From Suillus spraguei (Eukaryota > Basidiomycota > Agaricomycetes > Boletales > Suillaceae), in contig JABCPU010000020.1 in the NCBI GenBank assembly GCA_016800925.1, forward strand, positions 186,001 to 250,000: a stretch of DNA of 64,000 nt, read 5' to 3'. Of the stretch, positions 34,837-47,396 are shown in pieces. Position 1 is the stretch's first letter. Every line of letters begins with the position of its first letter. The translations under genes were made by a program, and so were the position numbers. The notes beneath the pieces were generated by a model that searched no databases, was not told where the DNA came from, and saw nothing but the letters and a program-made list of their open reading frames with translations.

Positions 34837-36851
34837 TCATGACCATCCATTCGAACTTCGCCGGCGCAAGGGCAGTGGTATTCGTGGACGCACTTCCAAA
34901 TCTTGTACTCGTTTGGGATTAGAGAGTCCGACTTTTCGTATCTGAGCGAGTCTGTGACAAGAATGAAGGTCAAACATTACGGTCCGCAACAGTGATCGGA
35001 TACAATACCTTCTTAGGCCAGCCCATGCTACGAAGAGTGCAACAGCTGATGAGAGGGTGGACATCGCCATGAAGGCATAGGGCATTTCCTCCATGTGACT
35101 TTTCAACTGGATCAGAGAAGAGCGTCAACACGGACATCAGGGATCTTGTGACGAGTGACTGACATTCATGCCGAATAAACCTGCAATTAGAGCTCCCGTG
35201 CCAATTCCCATGGTTCCGATAGATACCTGACATATCTCAGCTTTACCCCACTCGAGTGGGACGAAAATGCTCACTTTGAGGTCCAATGCAAGAAGTGCGT
35301 TACGGTTAGAGTCTAAGATGAGTTCGACAATCTCCTGAGTGGATTGAACATTGGCCTGTTGAGGACGGTAAGGTTTTCGTTGAAACGATATGCGCCAAAA
35401 AATCCACCTCGATATTTTCAGCTTCATTGGCAATTTCTTCCACTTGTTTGGAGAAAAACTCAAGAAGTACCTCAAGTTCCTCGTGTTCATGCATATTGCG
35501 CAGAACGCCATTTTTTTTGTCAGTGAGATACATAGCATCCAAATCATCATCTTAAACATAGCAAGTTCGAACCTTCAGACTATTACAATGATTGCGATGC
35601 TAACCTTGTTCGAGTACTTCTTCTAGAACCTCTTGGACCTGGAATGGGAATTAAAAAGGTCCCATAGGGAAGACAAAAGAAGTCGTACGAGCTTAGCGCG
35701 ATTTTTAAACGCTACCAGACGTCTTGAATAGTGCAGCAGACGTTTGAATTTGTCATGATTGATATCATCCTCGAGCTCCGCCAAGAGACCACCTACGAGG
35801 TTACGGATGAACACCATCTCGGCTTCTAGCGCGCTAAGAACGGAGAGAAGGATGGACTCGATTGCTCTATAAAACCTCGATGCAGCGCGGAAATGATTAA
35901 GTTGCGGCAAAACAAACCTGAATTCGTAAGGTGCGCCACTACCCCTGGCTTTAAGGTTATGCTGAATGGGGTCAGTCAATACACGTAAAATGTTTGATGG
36001 AAAAAAGATGACCTCGAGATGGTACAGGAACACGGAGTGGAGACGGGAATCATTGGACCCATAAGAGTCAAATAAAACCACTGTATCGGCCTTGACTAGT
36101 GCTCGTATGTGAAGTATATTAATCTAGACGTCAATGTTATAAACAGGCCACAAATATTTACACGCAGCGACGCACTAGAACAGCTTCTTTGCGAATAAGA
36201 ATTGTAGGAACGAGGTTGGGTATTCGTGAATCAATCTTCCGTAAATCACGAGGCTTCATTAGAGTTTCAGTAAGGGTCCAGCCCAGATACCGGACTGCAG
36301 ACATAATCTTTCTTACGTTTAAGCGATGCTCGTTGCACAAGTCAGACCGTTTAAATTGGCCAGAAATGCTCTTGATATTGCCTAAAGCGACAGGTGTGGT
36401 CATGCAACAAGAGAATGGGCTGAGAAAATGACAAGGTACCAGCATGATCCAAAATAGTACCTGTGCCTCCGTAAGCTGCAAGAAAGAGAACCGAAAAAAA
36501 AGATAATCGAATGGAAAAGAACGCACAGCGTAGCATTAGATCTGTAAGTTGTCTGCCTTTCATGACTTTCTCAAGTATAGCAGCTTTAGCTATTTCCTCC
36601 TGAGTATCAGACATTCCAGACGACTCATGATCTTTCGGCCGAAAGAAATTCTTCCATGAAGGTAGATGAAAATGTCTGGCAGGTACAAGGAAGGCACTGT
36701 GGGGAATTGACTGCCGCTGAGGTGGAAGATGAGAAGTCGAGAGCGCCTGACTTCGATATAGTCTACATTGAGGAATGAAGTGTGGAGCAGAAGATGTTCG
36801 GCTCAATCGCATCACATTGCTGGTATGCACGCGCCTGAGAGCTGTATGCAT
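34837..36851 (-). CDS. MRS2/MFM1-type mitochondrial magnesium channel
   Basis: A CorA-superfamily Mg2+ channel of the inner mitochondrial membrane. Thirteen exons on the minus strand: 36851-36527, 36460-36440, 36381-36317, 36253-36176, 36123-36013, 35961-35918, 35866-35689, 35638-35605, 35550-35408, 35355-35275, 35226-35164, 35106-35009 and 34951-34837, all in phase, 451 residues. One exon is only 21 nt. Family blocks: PRDLRKIDSRIPNLVPTILI, then LVKADTVVLFDSYG, SNRNALLALDLK, TM1 TMGIGTGALIAGLFGMN with the selectivity motif GMN (379-381), and TM2 FMAMSTLSSAVALFVAWAGL. The Arg/Ser-rich N-terminus fits a mitochondrial presequence; the C-terminus is basic (LPLRRRSSNGWS). Intact. Confidence 0.92.
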
Positions 36852-37514
36852 TCACAGACGTAAATGGAGGAGACAAGTGTAAATTTGTGTCAAAGGCCTC
36901 GAAATGGATTCGGACAAAACCGTTATAATTAATTCGTACGATAAACAAATATTTACTTTAATTTGAAATTTTCTAACCTTCCTGTCACACTTGTTGTGAC
37001 AGTAAGCTGTGCTCAGGTCCGGGGCCAACGACCCCGCATTCTTCCCCTCAGGTCGGTACATGTTCCGCAGATATTTCACCATGGAGCTAGCGCCAGCACC
37101 GTCGCATTAATCTGGCATGTGCAAAAATTTTGTTCCGGATTTTAACCAGTTTATCAGCTCAAAGTTTTTCAAAAATTAGCCGATCTATCACGTCCATTGG
37201 ACGGTCTCTAGGCTTTTACGTTTTCTGAGTCTACTTCAGGCTATTTCTGACCCAACTAGTGGCCTTCCAAGTCTTCATCCAAACTCATTCTTGGCTGCCA
37301 TGCGCTCTCGCTGATCGGACAGACCCACAATCAGTATGATATGAGGCAATACAAATCAGATGAAGATCAGGCCGTCATCTGTTATAGTTCTTTTTCAGGA
37401 TCTCTCTCGGTCACGGATCTATTACATACCCAATCGGTTTGCTTTCTCTTTATTTTATGCCATGGTTTCCTTCTGATACCTCATTCTACCCATCCCTCTA
37501 CACTCCACACCATC
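36852..37514. other. Divergent promoter region
   Basis: Lies between the 5' ends of the MRS2-like gene (minus) and the 37515 gene (plus). No further gene seen. Confidence 0.5.
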
Positions 37515-38296
37515 ATGTCTGATACCCGCAGACTTTTGGAAGCTGCGAACGCGCTTTCTCAACTCCTGCGTCAACATTCCATTGCCCATGCCTTCTATGG
37601 AAGCATTGTCACTGCCGTGCTCTCTGATAATCCACGTTGCGATGTGCGTGAACTATATCTTTAGTACCCACGCCCTCATATTAACATCCTTCCAGGAAAT
37701 ATTCTGTATTGTTGAAGGGGGTTCCACACATCCCTTCCGTCGAGTCAGACAAGCTATTGCAGGGAGTGAGCACTTCACGACCACACACTCACCATGGAGC
37801 AACCGGTAGAGGAGTCTTCTACTAGTATGGTCTTTCTTGTAACCGAGTCTGCTTAGCTTGCACGCTACGTATCGTCAAGTCATCCCAGCCATCGAAGTGA
37901 GCGTCCCCTTGAACGCATTTTTAACGACGTCATTGATAACAGCGGCATTGAAGATTGAGATCCTTCCTGCTGGCGAGTATGGACCCCGACGACTGGACAG
38001 TTCCACTATCATGCAATTACAAGGCATTCCTTTTTTGACCCTGTCCGAGTTTGTTCGGGCAAAGCTGAAGACTTGGACAATGTAAGTAACTACTATCCCA
38101 TAGTTTGGTAGATCAGCTTATTCTCCGTAGACGCGGCTCAGACCGTGACGCTCAAGATATTGTTTACGCACTATGTCGCTACTGGAATCGATTGGATATC
38201 AATCGTGTTCCTGAACAAGATATGAACCACTTCGTAACTGTCCATCGCACTGCGGCCCTATCCTGGGCGGCGCTGAAAAGAAAATATGGTTTGTGA
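37515..38296 (+). CDS. Small conserved protein, possible nucleotidyltransferase fold
   Basis: Five exons: 37515-37643, 37696-37805, 37857-37896, 37954-38081 and 38131-38296, in phase, 190 residues. It reads MSDTRRLLEAANALSQLL, then HAFYGSIVTAVLS, DEIFCIVEGG, EILPAGEYGPRRLD, IPFLTLSEFVRAKLKTW and RDAQDIVYAL. The order (helix, YGS turn, acidic strand, then a strand with an LS-x-FVRAKL helix and a D-x-QDI motif) recalls small MNT-type nucleotidyltransferase-like proteins, but the catalytic GS/DxD pattern is not clear. Treat as an intact gene of unknown function. Confidence 0.7.
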
Positions 38297-39579
38297 AGGA
38301 TATGGGTCAGGGTGGGTGCCTATCGGATTAATATTAATTGCGAAATGGGTTCGAAGGGTAGGGACTTTGCACCCAGAAGCTTAGCATGTTGTAATGTATC
38401 TTTGGAATTACAGATGGGCGCAATTCCACGCGTATGCCGCTGAGTCCATTCTGGCCTGGACAACCATATCACGGCTACACAATTTTACAGAGCCTCCGAC
38501 TCTCGTAAGACTAGTTCGTACATGATATCATACTGTGAATCATACATACAATATAGACCCATGATTGTGGCGCGGTGGCCTCGGCAAATAAGGGGAATTT
38601 CCGCTGGTGACAGCAGCATGTTTTGACTAATCTATTCATGAAAGGGCGTTAATTCAGGGTAGGGAACACCTATGAATTCCTCGGGGAGCGGTATAGATAT
38701 TCAGGAGATAGAATTATATAGGCTCTGCGCTTCCAAGGTTTGTCCAGTGGTTCTGTGCACGCCCCACTATTTGAATTTCTACCCTTCGGTGGCTGCTGTA
38801 GTCAGGGATCACAGCGAAGCGATGAATACTCCGTCGGCCAAACGTGTTGGCTTCTCACGTTATCATAGACGATCTCCGGGAAACTGTGTATTAACCTGAG
38901 CTGATAACCCAATAAACCAAGATATCTGCCACGAAGCCATCGATAGTGATGTAGTAAAATCGCGGAGATACCAGGGCCTTCGACAGTATGGATCGTCAGG
39001 GAGGAAGCAGCTGTTACTAGTAGGTAATCGGGCTTCACCGTTCATGTCTGTCGAAGCCGAAGAGCGTCCAATCTGGAACTTTGTGAGTGTCGTCTGTCCC
39101 TCACGCAATCAGCCGATACCAATCGGCTGGCTTGTGTTGTGTAATCAATGTGATCAGTGCCAGTTTTTGTGAGCCTCGAATGGAGGACGGACCTGACCTG
39201 ACCCGATCTTCGTGTTCGATCGTGTTGTTCTATCAGAAACTATTAAAGGGGATAATGACTGCAACCTGGAGCATTGTTGACGTCTGTCAAGAAGGGGTAC
39301 GAAGCAAGAACAACCCGAAACCACTCATGGCTTTTGAGCGGTAATGATTGTATAGAAAACACAAGGCCTGCCTGCTTCCCATCATTATTCCTGATTAGTA
39401 TTGCCGGGACAAATATCCATGGAATACTTATAGAATTTTTTTACCATTGATGATAATCGGTGTTGAAAGGAACATCAACGTGAGAAACTCAGGGTGTGAC
39501 CGTATCATCGTGACGTGACTGTATCGCGCAAGACGCGTAATACGTTCGCTGGTAGAGATCCTTGTCATTCTCATTTACA
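38297..39579. other. Intergenic; RPT6 promoter at the right end
   Basis: No supportable gene. Short frames only. Confidence 0.5.
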
Positions 39580-41053
39580 ATGCCTACCGCCGTTCAGAAG
39601 GCCAAGACTCCTGGAGGCATCCAGTCGTACTACCAGGCCAAGATTGAGGCTGCTGAACTTTTGATTAATCAGAAAACACAGAACCTGCGTCGATTGGAGG
39701 CTCAGCGGAATGCGCTGAATGCACGAGGTGCGTTTAGATTGCACTGATCCCAACGGAAGTGTTCATAGGGCAGAATAACAGTGCGTTTGCTACGAGAGGA
39801 ACTTCAACTTCTACATGAACCTGGAAGTTATGTTGGAGAGATTGTGAAGGTCATGGGGAAGAAGAAAGTCCTCGTCAAGGTACAACCTGAAGGCAAATAC
39901 AGTATGTACTGGGTCTTGAACGGCGCTTTATTCTATATTCGCTCACACACTGCGTAGTTGTTGACTTCGACCCATCAATTGAGCTGTCCCAGCTTTCCGC
40001 TTCATTGCGCGTGGCTCTCCGTTCTGACTCTTATACCATCCACAAGATACTGCCGAACAAAGTCGACCCACTTGTCTCCCTCATGATGGTAGAGAAAGTC
40101 CCAGATAGCACGTACGAGATGGTGGGAGGTCTTGATAAGCAAATCAAGGAAATCAAGGAAGTTATCGAGCTGCCCGTCAAACATCCAGAGCTCTTCGAAT
40201 CTCTTGGTATTGCACAGCCAAAGGGTGTTCTTCTCTATGGTCCTCCTGGGACGGGAAAGACCCTCCTCGCTCGCGCCGTTGCGCACCACACCGACTGCAA
40301 ATTCATCCGTGTTTCAGGCTCTGAACTTGTTCAGAAATACATTGGTGAAGGAAGCAGAATGGTTCGGGAGCTGTTCGTCATGGCCAGGGAACATGCACCT
40401 AGTATCATATTTATGGACGAGATCGATTCTATCGGCAGTTCGCGAGGAGACAGTGGTTCGGGAGGTGGCGATTCGGAAGTACAACGCACGATGTTGGAAC
40501 TTCTCAATCAGCTGGATGGTTTCGAAGCGACAAAGAACATCAAGGTTATCATGGCTACGAATCGTATAGGTCTGTGGGTCCTTGTAAGGCATTGATGGCT
40601 TTCTGAAAGCGCCCGTCGTAGATATATTGGATTCTGCACTTCTTCGTCCGGGACGTATAGACCGAAAGATCGAATTCCCTCCCCCTGGTCCAGAAGCTCG
40701 CGTCAGTATTCTTAAAATCCACTCTCGCAAGGTGAGTAATCTGCATCCTGCATCTCGTGGGCGTCCTCAGAACACGGTTATTATTAGATGTCACTGCAAC
40801 GCGGTATTGACCTCAAAGCACTCGCCGAAAAAATGGGCCAGTGTTCAGGCGCCGAAGTGCGCGGCATATGTACAGAAGCAGGTGTGTATGCTGATGGTCT
40901 TTGTATTCCTGTTTGTTGAATAGGGAAACAGGTATGTATGCGCTGCGGGAGCGGCGGCAGCACGTTACGCAGGAAGACTTTGAGTTTGCTATTGCAAAAG
41001 TACTCAAAAAGAACCAGGAGGGTAATACGTCGGTCAACAAGTTGTTCTCTTGA
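39580..41053 (+). CDS. RPT6: 26S proteasome regulatory ATPase subunit RPT6
   Basis: An AAA+ ATPase of the 19S base ring that unfolds substrates and threads them into the 20S core. Six exons: 39580-39727, 39782-39901, 39958-40569, 40622-40731, 40788-40881 and 40932-41053; all phases agree, 401 residues, the normal size. An N-terminal coiled coil ([20 protein letters not shown]) precedes the OB region. Walker A is GPPGTGKT (184-191), Walker B IIFMDEID (to 246), sensor 1 is MATN and the arginine fingers lie in [13 protein letters not shown]. The C-terminus is NKLFS. The subunit-specific start ([30 protein letters not shown]) supports RPT6 over the other RPTs. Intact. Confidence 0.95.
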
Positions 41054-42139
41054 ATGTATTGCGCTTGTTATTTACATGATTCTTTTCCCATCCATGCTAC
41101 TTGACGGACTTCTGTGACTCGGGAACGGCACGTTGGAGTTGATTGGTAATTCACGATTGCGTGCCATCAGCCGGTCATTCAGTCATCAGTCAGTCATCCA
41201 GCCATCGTGTCGTCTCTGTATAGCTACATTTACCGACGGACCGTTGGTTCTTGCCACGACACGATCAAATCATGGCCTCATTAACCAACGCTCGATCATG
41301 AATTGCGTGGTCGGAGGACAAAACGCTGACATTGAAGCCTATGTTCACATGTTCTGGAGGGTCAATTGGTCATAGGGACGAGACGCTAAGTTCGGCAGAT
41401 CCACGTGCAAGGTAATTATGCTTAGCAGTTGAACAAAGCCACATTCTAAGCAATGCAACAATATTAATGCCGGGAGGTATGTTGTGGCTCTCCAAATAGT
41501 TCTCCCATCAATCATAAGGATGCTAGTCCTAGTGCTTGTGCTCCCCACCGCCAGACAGAGCTTGCTGTGACCCATTCCAAGACGAACAAGTTCAGTTCTA
41601 CCTCCACCTCCTTGAAGAAAAAGCTGTGGCGCACATCATCTGCATCCTGAAACACCGGCGTAGGTGTACGGTAATTCGGTCCTCAGTGCCTAGCATCACC
41701 GTCGATGACGCAAACTTCGAACTATGGCGTGTCCTTCACCATTCACACATCCCAGGCACCCCACAACTAGCCTGATGACCATCGCCACGATCGTTGAAAT
41801 ATGGCTCGCATCTACTACAAATTTTTATGAGGGTACGACGCGTGTCAGCGCGCCGAAAATCTTCGGTGAACAGATCAATTCCTTTCTACGGCCTCCTCTA
41901 ATCACACTCACCCCGCTTGTCATCTTCATTCCAGCTTGCCCGAGCTCCGACTTCACCATGCAGTGCCCCATGATAACAATGCACATCGAATATTTGAGGT
42001 CACCGAGTCTTCAAATCCATGTAGTACAGACTACAGTTAGCAGTAACCAGCGCATAGATATGATATAGACAACTGCGAGGATCGACTAAGCCAATATGGA
42101 AGAAGGGCATAGCGTTTCATACATAGACATAAAGCTTGT
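41054..42139. other. Intergenic, nothing recognised
   Basis: No motif-bearing frame or RNA gene seen. Confidence 0.45.
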
Positions 42140-42740
42140 CCAAAAGTGCAAATAATATCGGGTTTCCACCTCTTAATTTCTTCGCTGGCTTATTGCTCCA
42201 ACTTTTCGAGCACTGCCAAGGTATAATCAAACGAATTGGTGGTGTTTCTGAGATACTCAGTAGCATGATATTGGAGTCTTGGAGCGTTTTTGCAGGACAT
42301 CTGACAATATCGTTGAAATCGAATAAGATAACGGTAAAAACTCACTCATAATTAGTTGGTTCTCAGGCTGTTGAAGGATGCCATGGACAATAAGAAAGGA
42401 GAATTTTTCGTCAGATAAATCTTCTGCAAAGCCCTTGTTGGCCGCACACTGAAGAGTGTTCAGATCATATCTCGAAGAATTCAAATCGGAGACTAACCTC
42501 ATTGCTCTGGAGATTCATGTAGTCATCAAGTATTTAGTAATAAATCCCGATGAGATTGGACAAAGGGATATAGCCACTAAGACAGGAGGTCTTCAGTCTG
42601 GAAAAAATCAAAGAACTCCATGTGAGATCTTTGAGAACAAGCCTGAAAAAAACCCCATGTAGAGAATGATTTCTTAGAAAATGACAACCTACTGTCTTTC
42701 ACTATCTGCACATACTTGTCTTCTGTGGGGCAGCGGGGTA
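42140..42740 (-). pseudogene. Geranylgeranyl diphosphate synthase pseudogene (C-terminal part)
   Basis: The minus strand shows, in order, EDKYVQIVKDS (from the PTEEEYIDMV-type block), DDYMNLQSNE (second Asp-rich region), a spliced joint to ANKGFAEDLSDEKFSFLIVH, then VLQKRSKTP and YLRNTTNSFDYTLAVLEKLE with an in-frame TAA (EQ-stop-ASEE). Intact enzymes make C20 diphosphate for diterpenes and prenylation. The N-terminal half with the first DDxxD is absent, and frames are broken. Confidence 0.75.
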
Positions 42741-43729
42741 TTACGCTAGAGGATGTCCGATGACAAATGGCGTACTATTCACTACAAGGTTCAGATCGGA
42801 AATGAGATGTTTGGGGAAATTGGGCTTCTTGGCGGCAGCTCGAAAATTCCCAAGGACTCGGAGTCACCGCTGGTCACTGTTGTGTCACACCGGTGATACG
42901 CCACATACAGAAACAAACTGAGAAACAAACTGGTTTAAATGGCAGCTGTCCACTGGCAGGCTCTCAAGTGACAACGTTCTAAGATGCAAGTGCTTAACGC
43001 AGTATGTAGAAAGACAGGTCGAAGTGATTCGGCGGGCGAAGCGAATTTGATATTTACCACATGCCGCTTTAGGTAACAGGTACTATGTACGTACTTACTA
43101 AGAAAATCATAGTACTAGTCTAATGGAGCAATTAGTTCACACTGACACCATACACCCATCAGATGGCATCATCCTTGAAAAATTACAGGATCCACTTCAA
43201 GTTCGCTGTACGTCCGAGTTGACGGTCCCGCTCCTCTTCTAGAATCTATTACAGTCTCGCATTTCACGGACCCGCCTTCGACGATATCGCACATCATAAG
43301 TTAATAAAACCTCACGCACCTAGACACCAGACATATCGCGATCAGGTCCATGCCTCGTGAATTCACCAAGGGTTGTTATCCTTGCACTGGAGCTTATTGA
43401 TATTTGTGCTTTGTCAATGTCCATCATCAACCTGCCTCGTGTCGAGTATCAAGTAGTAAGAGGGTCCGTGTGGGAGTGCTCTGTCCTGTATGATTCGAAG
43501 TCCCGTGCAAAAAGCCATGTGCGACTCGAAGATAGATGTCATTCGTGATCTTCTCGCGGCTGTCTGCTCGCGCAAGATGCAACAGAAACAGACAGGCCCA
43601 GCTGCAAGAACCACACCGACTCTTTCTCAGGCTAAATTGTCTCACTTGATACCAGTGCAGTCACCGACCAAATGGCTGCCTACATTACTATCAGCTACTC
43701 GATCGATATCCACAATTTGCAATATTATG
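42741..43729. other. Intergenic, nothing recognised
   Basis: Could include further decayed sequence upstream of the GGPP synthase remnant, but no motif is readable. Confidence 0.45.
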
Positions 43730-44995
43730 CTAATTTGCATGCAGATACTCGTCAAACATCCTCACCAGCCGCTCAATCGGTTGTCTGATGGGCGTCGCAC
43801 TATCTAAAAGGCTCGAACACCCAAGCATCCCAGCTCTTGCCCACCCATCCACCATCACATTCCCCCACAACACCAACCAGCACATAGTCCAGATCCATCC
43901 CATCCAGCCACCCGTCTTATTCCACGCAACACCATGCTCGATAACCACGCCAGCGCCCATCATTCCAAATGGCAGCAGCATGCGCCACATCTCCGAGGAC
44001 GGGTCAATGGCGAGTAGTGCGAGGTGATGCATAAACCCAGAGGCGAGGAACGCACCCATGACGCCCCCAGCGCGCCCAAAGATCAGAGAAAGTGGGTATC
44101 TACCGAGGAAGATGAATAACCGACGGAACCACTGATGCCAGCGGCGGCTCCAGAATTCTCTGAGAGAGGTGGCGCGCCAGGGAGAGTCGAATGTGGGGGG
44201 CCATTGGTCTGGGTGTTGCCTGAATAACAGCACGCCAGGAACTGCGGTGAGCTCGTAAGCGGCTCGGAGTATTGAATAGATGCCGAATGCGCATAGCGTT
44301 GCTATTATGCTTGATCGTAAATAACGGAGGTGCGGGGGAAGTGAGTCGTCGAAGATAGTACCACCATCAACAGAACCAAATGTGTCTGGGGAGAATGACT
44401 GCACAGCAGAGTGAATCGTACCGCAAATAAATGTGTGCTTTAGACCAGAGATGAGGACGGACGTAGCAAAGGCCAATCGTGAGGATGTAGGATGTGTCTC
44501 TGGTGGAATGTACAGTCCCTGCGACCAGTCCCAGCCACAACCTCGAAGGCTGCATGCTAAATCAAGTGTGTCGAGTATGGAATTTCTTTTTGGCACATCG
44601 GTCGATGATCGCGGAGCCACACGAATAAAAGGTTTCGTTTGCACCGTCCATTCAAGGGTGCGTACCGCAATACAAAACATGGATAGCTGAATAACAAGTT
44701 CAACGCTGTAACAGTTGATGTGAGTGCGACGGGAACTCACTTGCAGGTCGATATTCAAAAAGTTAAGATTTTGTTGCCCCATACACACATCTAGTGATGT
44801 CGCAGCGCGAAATGCAAGGACGGCCGTGATAGGCCACAACGCAATGCGGACTGGCTGCGTTCGGGGCAGCAAGACGAGAAAAGCTGTGGCGAAGTAACAT
44901 ACGACTGGTGGAAGGATATCAGAAACAAAGGTCTCAGTTGTGATTGGTACCCTAGCTGTGGGGAGGCGCAGAATATCTGACAAGGGTAACATCAT
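43730..44995 (-). CDS. Wax-synthase-like membrane O-acyltransferase
   Basis: A multi-spanning ER-type acyltransferase that would move an acyl group from CoA to an alcohol. The minus-strand frame from 44995 is open for 421 codons. A likely 54-nt intron (44740-44687, GTGAGT...TTCAG) is a multiple of three without stops; removing it leaves 403 residues. Motifs: REFWSRRWHQWFRRLFIFLG and SGFMHHLALLAIDP, carrying the His of the wax-synthase/MBOAT-like core, followed by three hydrophobic C-terminal segments (MGAGVVIEHGVAW, WIWTMCWLVLWGNVMVDGW). It is the best diverged of four copies in the window. In basidiomycetes such enzymes often act in terpenoid clusters (inference). Confidence 0.82.
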   Translation of the reverse strand: MMLPLSDILRLPTARVPITTETFVSDILPPVVCYFATAFLVLLPRTQPVRIALWPITAVLAFRAATSLDVCMGQQNLNFLNIDLQVSSRRTHINCYSVELVIQLSMFCIAVRTLEWTVQTKPFIRVAPRSSTDVPKRNSILDTLDLACSLRGCGWDWSQGLYIPPETHPTSSRLAFATSVLISGLKHTFICGTIHSAVQSFSPDTFGSVDGGTIFDDSLPPHLRYLRSSIIATLCAFGIYSILRAAYELTAVPGVLLFRQHPDQWPPTFDSPWRATSLREFWSRRWHQWFRRLFIFLGRYPLSLIFGRAGGVMGAFLASGFMHHLALLAIDPSSEMWRMLLPFGMMGAGVVIEHGVAWNKTGGWMGWIWTMCWLVLWGNVMVDGWARAGMLGCSSLLDSATPIRQPIERLVRMFDEYLHAN

Positions 44996-45376
44996 GTGGA
45001 ACGTGTTGAAGATTCAAACGTTTGTAAGCCGCTAGGGTTGCTCCAGGGATGCGAACCGAAAAAACCCTCGCCTCAATTTGTCGGTACTGGCCGGGGATGT
45101 ACACATACGTCATGTGCATGATTAACATGAAATATCATATAGATACAGTATACGTGTCATCGCAGTATAAAGAGATAACAGGTATATGTAAAATCGCACT
45201 GCTGCATCCAACGAATTACATAAACTAAGTCTTGCTTAGTAAACCAAGTATGGAACACCGACTCACAAACGATTTTTCCTCTTGACATTCATCTCAGGGA
45301 CTAATTCCAACTTGAAGGTAATTTATATCAGAAAACTTGTCATTCACTCAGCATGCGATGGTTTTGTCGGAGGCCT
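44996..45376. other. Intergenic
   Basis: Upstream region of the minus-strand acyltransferase; no gene seen. Confidence 0.5.
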
Positions 45377-45510
45377 AACTGGTCTTAGCCAAGTGGTTAC
45401 TGTAACCACAACAGAACAAGTTTGAAAACCTGTTTCTCTTGGAGTTGGTTCGAAACGACTTAAGTTTTTGTTAGATCTTCGGAGGCCCATCTTGACTTTG
45501 GATGTTCGCT
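45377..45510 (+). repeat. Dispersed tRNA-Leu-like SINE copy
   Basis: The plus strand reads TAACTGGTCTTAGCCAAGTGG (A box within), an ACAGAACAAGTTTGAAAACCTGT-like arm and a GGTTCGAAAC B box, followed by a tail (GAGGCCCATCTTGACTTTGG) that matches the flank of the tandem array near 11795. Same family as 11814-12540. Confidence 0.65.
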
Positions 45511-45713
45511 AGGAATTTCCGACATACAGTCGCATTTTGCAATCACGTTTGGCTTTAATTCTCACAGAGGATAGTGGAGCCATTGGATATCAGAACCAAT
45601 AACCTTTGCAGATGCGAAACAGTCAAAACAACTTTGAGTCCTACCTCGCGTCGGAACCGAGCAAGGCTCCAGGTTGAGAATCATTGTCGCCTCCAAGTAC
45701 GTTTGATTACTGT

Positions 45714-47182
45714 TGTGAATTACTGTCATCTTTCTTTCTCCAACAACGTTGCTCTCTGTGTTCGCTGCAACCTTGTTGTCCTCCCATTTACCTCAGCGGG
45801 TGTCCACAAACTAAAGCTCAACAAGCTACAAGTCTCGCCTGGTCATGCGCTCGAGACCGCCCACCTCACTGAGAAATATGGCGCACAGACTCTACATCAA
45901 CAACTCCCTTTAATGGGTGCTGGTGGTGCCGGGCGTAACCTTCGTCCATCGACGCGGGAAGAGTTCAACGGTGGTGGCCAAAGTGTCCCCCTTACCAGTA
46001 TGTACTTCTACTGTCCTCCTTTGCTGTTAAATGTGATCGCTTCCCAGACTTCGCGAACGCTCAGTATTACGCTGAGATCGAGCTCGGCACTTCTCCTCAA
46101 TTATTTAAGGTACTCCTTGACACTGGGTAAGGAAATTATTGTTACCGCACACCGAAGATTCACCCGTTCCTAGGTCAAGTAACCTCTGGGTCACCAACCT
46201 CAAGTGCACATCTGTCGCATGCGGATCTCATGCCAAATATAACTCGAGTGCTTCCTCCACATACAAGGCAAATAGCTATGAGTTTTCCATCAAGTATGTT
46301 AGTGGTTCCATGGAAGGCTTCCCAAGACGTCCTCCGCGTCGGTGATCTCTCCATCCTTGCCCAGGACTTCGCGGAGGCCACCAATGCGCCTGCTCTCAGC
46401 GGCACCAAGTATGCACATTTCTCCCTATAGGACACTGCAATTAAATTAGGTTCGACGGTGTCCTTGGCCTTGCCTACGATAACATCTCCGTGAATCATAT
46501 CGTACCTCCCTTCTACAGTATGATTCACCAAGGTATTCTCGATCAGCCTGTTTTCTTCTTTCGCCTTGGTGATTCCGAGGCTGACGGCGGCGAAGTTATA
46601 TTTGGCGGCATCAACGACATAGCATATACTGGTAACATCACTTATGTCCCTGTGCGCCGCCAGGCATACTGGGAAGTTAGCCTTGAGAAGGTTGCATTCG
46701 GAGATGATGAGGTGATACTGAACACAACAGGCGCTGCTATTGACACTGGTAAATATTATTTTTGTATGACTGACTCCATTTCCTCATTAAATTACATAAG
46801 GCACCTCCCTCATTGGACTCCCCATGACCTCGCCCAAAAGTTCAACATCGAAATTGGCGCCACCCGGTCCTTGGATGGTCACTACCGAGTTGACTGCGCA
46901 AAAATTCCTTCCCTTCCCGAACTGACGTTCTATTTTGGTGGTAAGCCTCACATACTGAAGGGAAGTGATTACGTGGTAGTAGAAAAGGGGGGCAGGTGCA
47001 CCTCATCGCTCACAGGTATGGATATCACAGTGTCTGGAACTTCATTGTGGGTTATTGGTGTGTGACCTTTTTTTTTACCGCGAGTTAGCTGTTGACAAGT
47101 GCCAGGTGATGTGTTCCTCCGTCGATACTACACGGTTTATGATCTCGGTCGCAACGCTGTTGGGTTCGCTGAGGCGGTATGA
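45714..47182 (+). pseudogene. Vacuolar-type (saccharopepsin-like) aspartic protease pseudogene
   Basis: A pepsin-family gene resembling yeast PEP4. Recognisable exons: up to 45997, 46048-46126, 46174-46408, 46450-46748, 46801-47057 and 47106-47182. The propeptide reads GVHKLKLNKLQ; the mature start FANAQYYAEIELGTSPQLFK leads to the first active site LLDTG-SSNLWV, and the second is AAIDTG-TSLIG. The terminal exon codes RRYYTVYDLGRNAVGFAEAV. Lesions: no convincing initiator ATG (GTG at 45714 where one is expected), a frame break near 46322 after SMEGF, and another near 46826. It is unlike the secreted pair at the left edge. Confidence 0.8.
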
Positions 47183-47396
47183 ATGCTACAACGCAATTTG
47201 AGATGTATATCCCAAGATACGATACTGCGTACATAGAAAATCATTCCTCATAGTTAATAGTTTTGAATTCAATAAATTTCGATCCTGAGCGCGCGATGGA
47301 GAACAGCATAGATCATTATAGTAGGTCCAAGTAGTGTCAGTGATGAACCTTTCTGGCGATATAGTGGTAAGGCTATCTGCGATATGCAACTTTTTG

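Noticed and set aside
43414..43807. Small open frames left of the 43730 acyltransferase
   Set aside because: No recognisable domain; they overlap each other on both strands and run into the acyltransferase 3' end.
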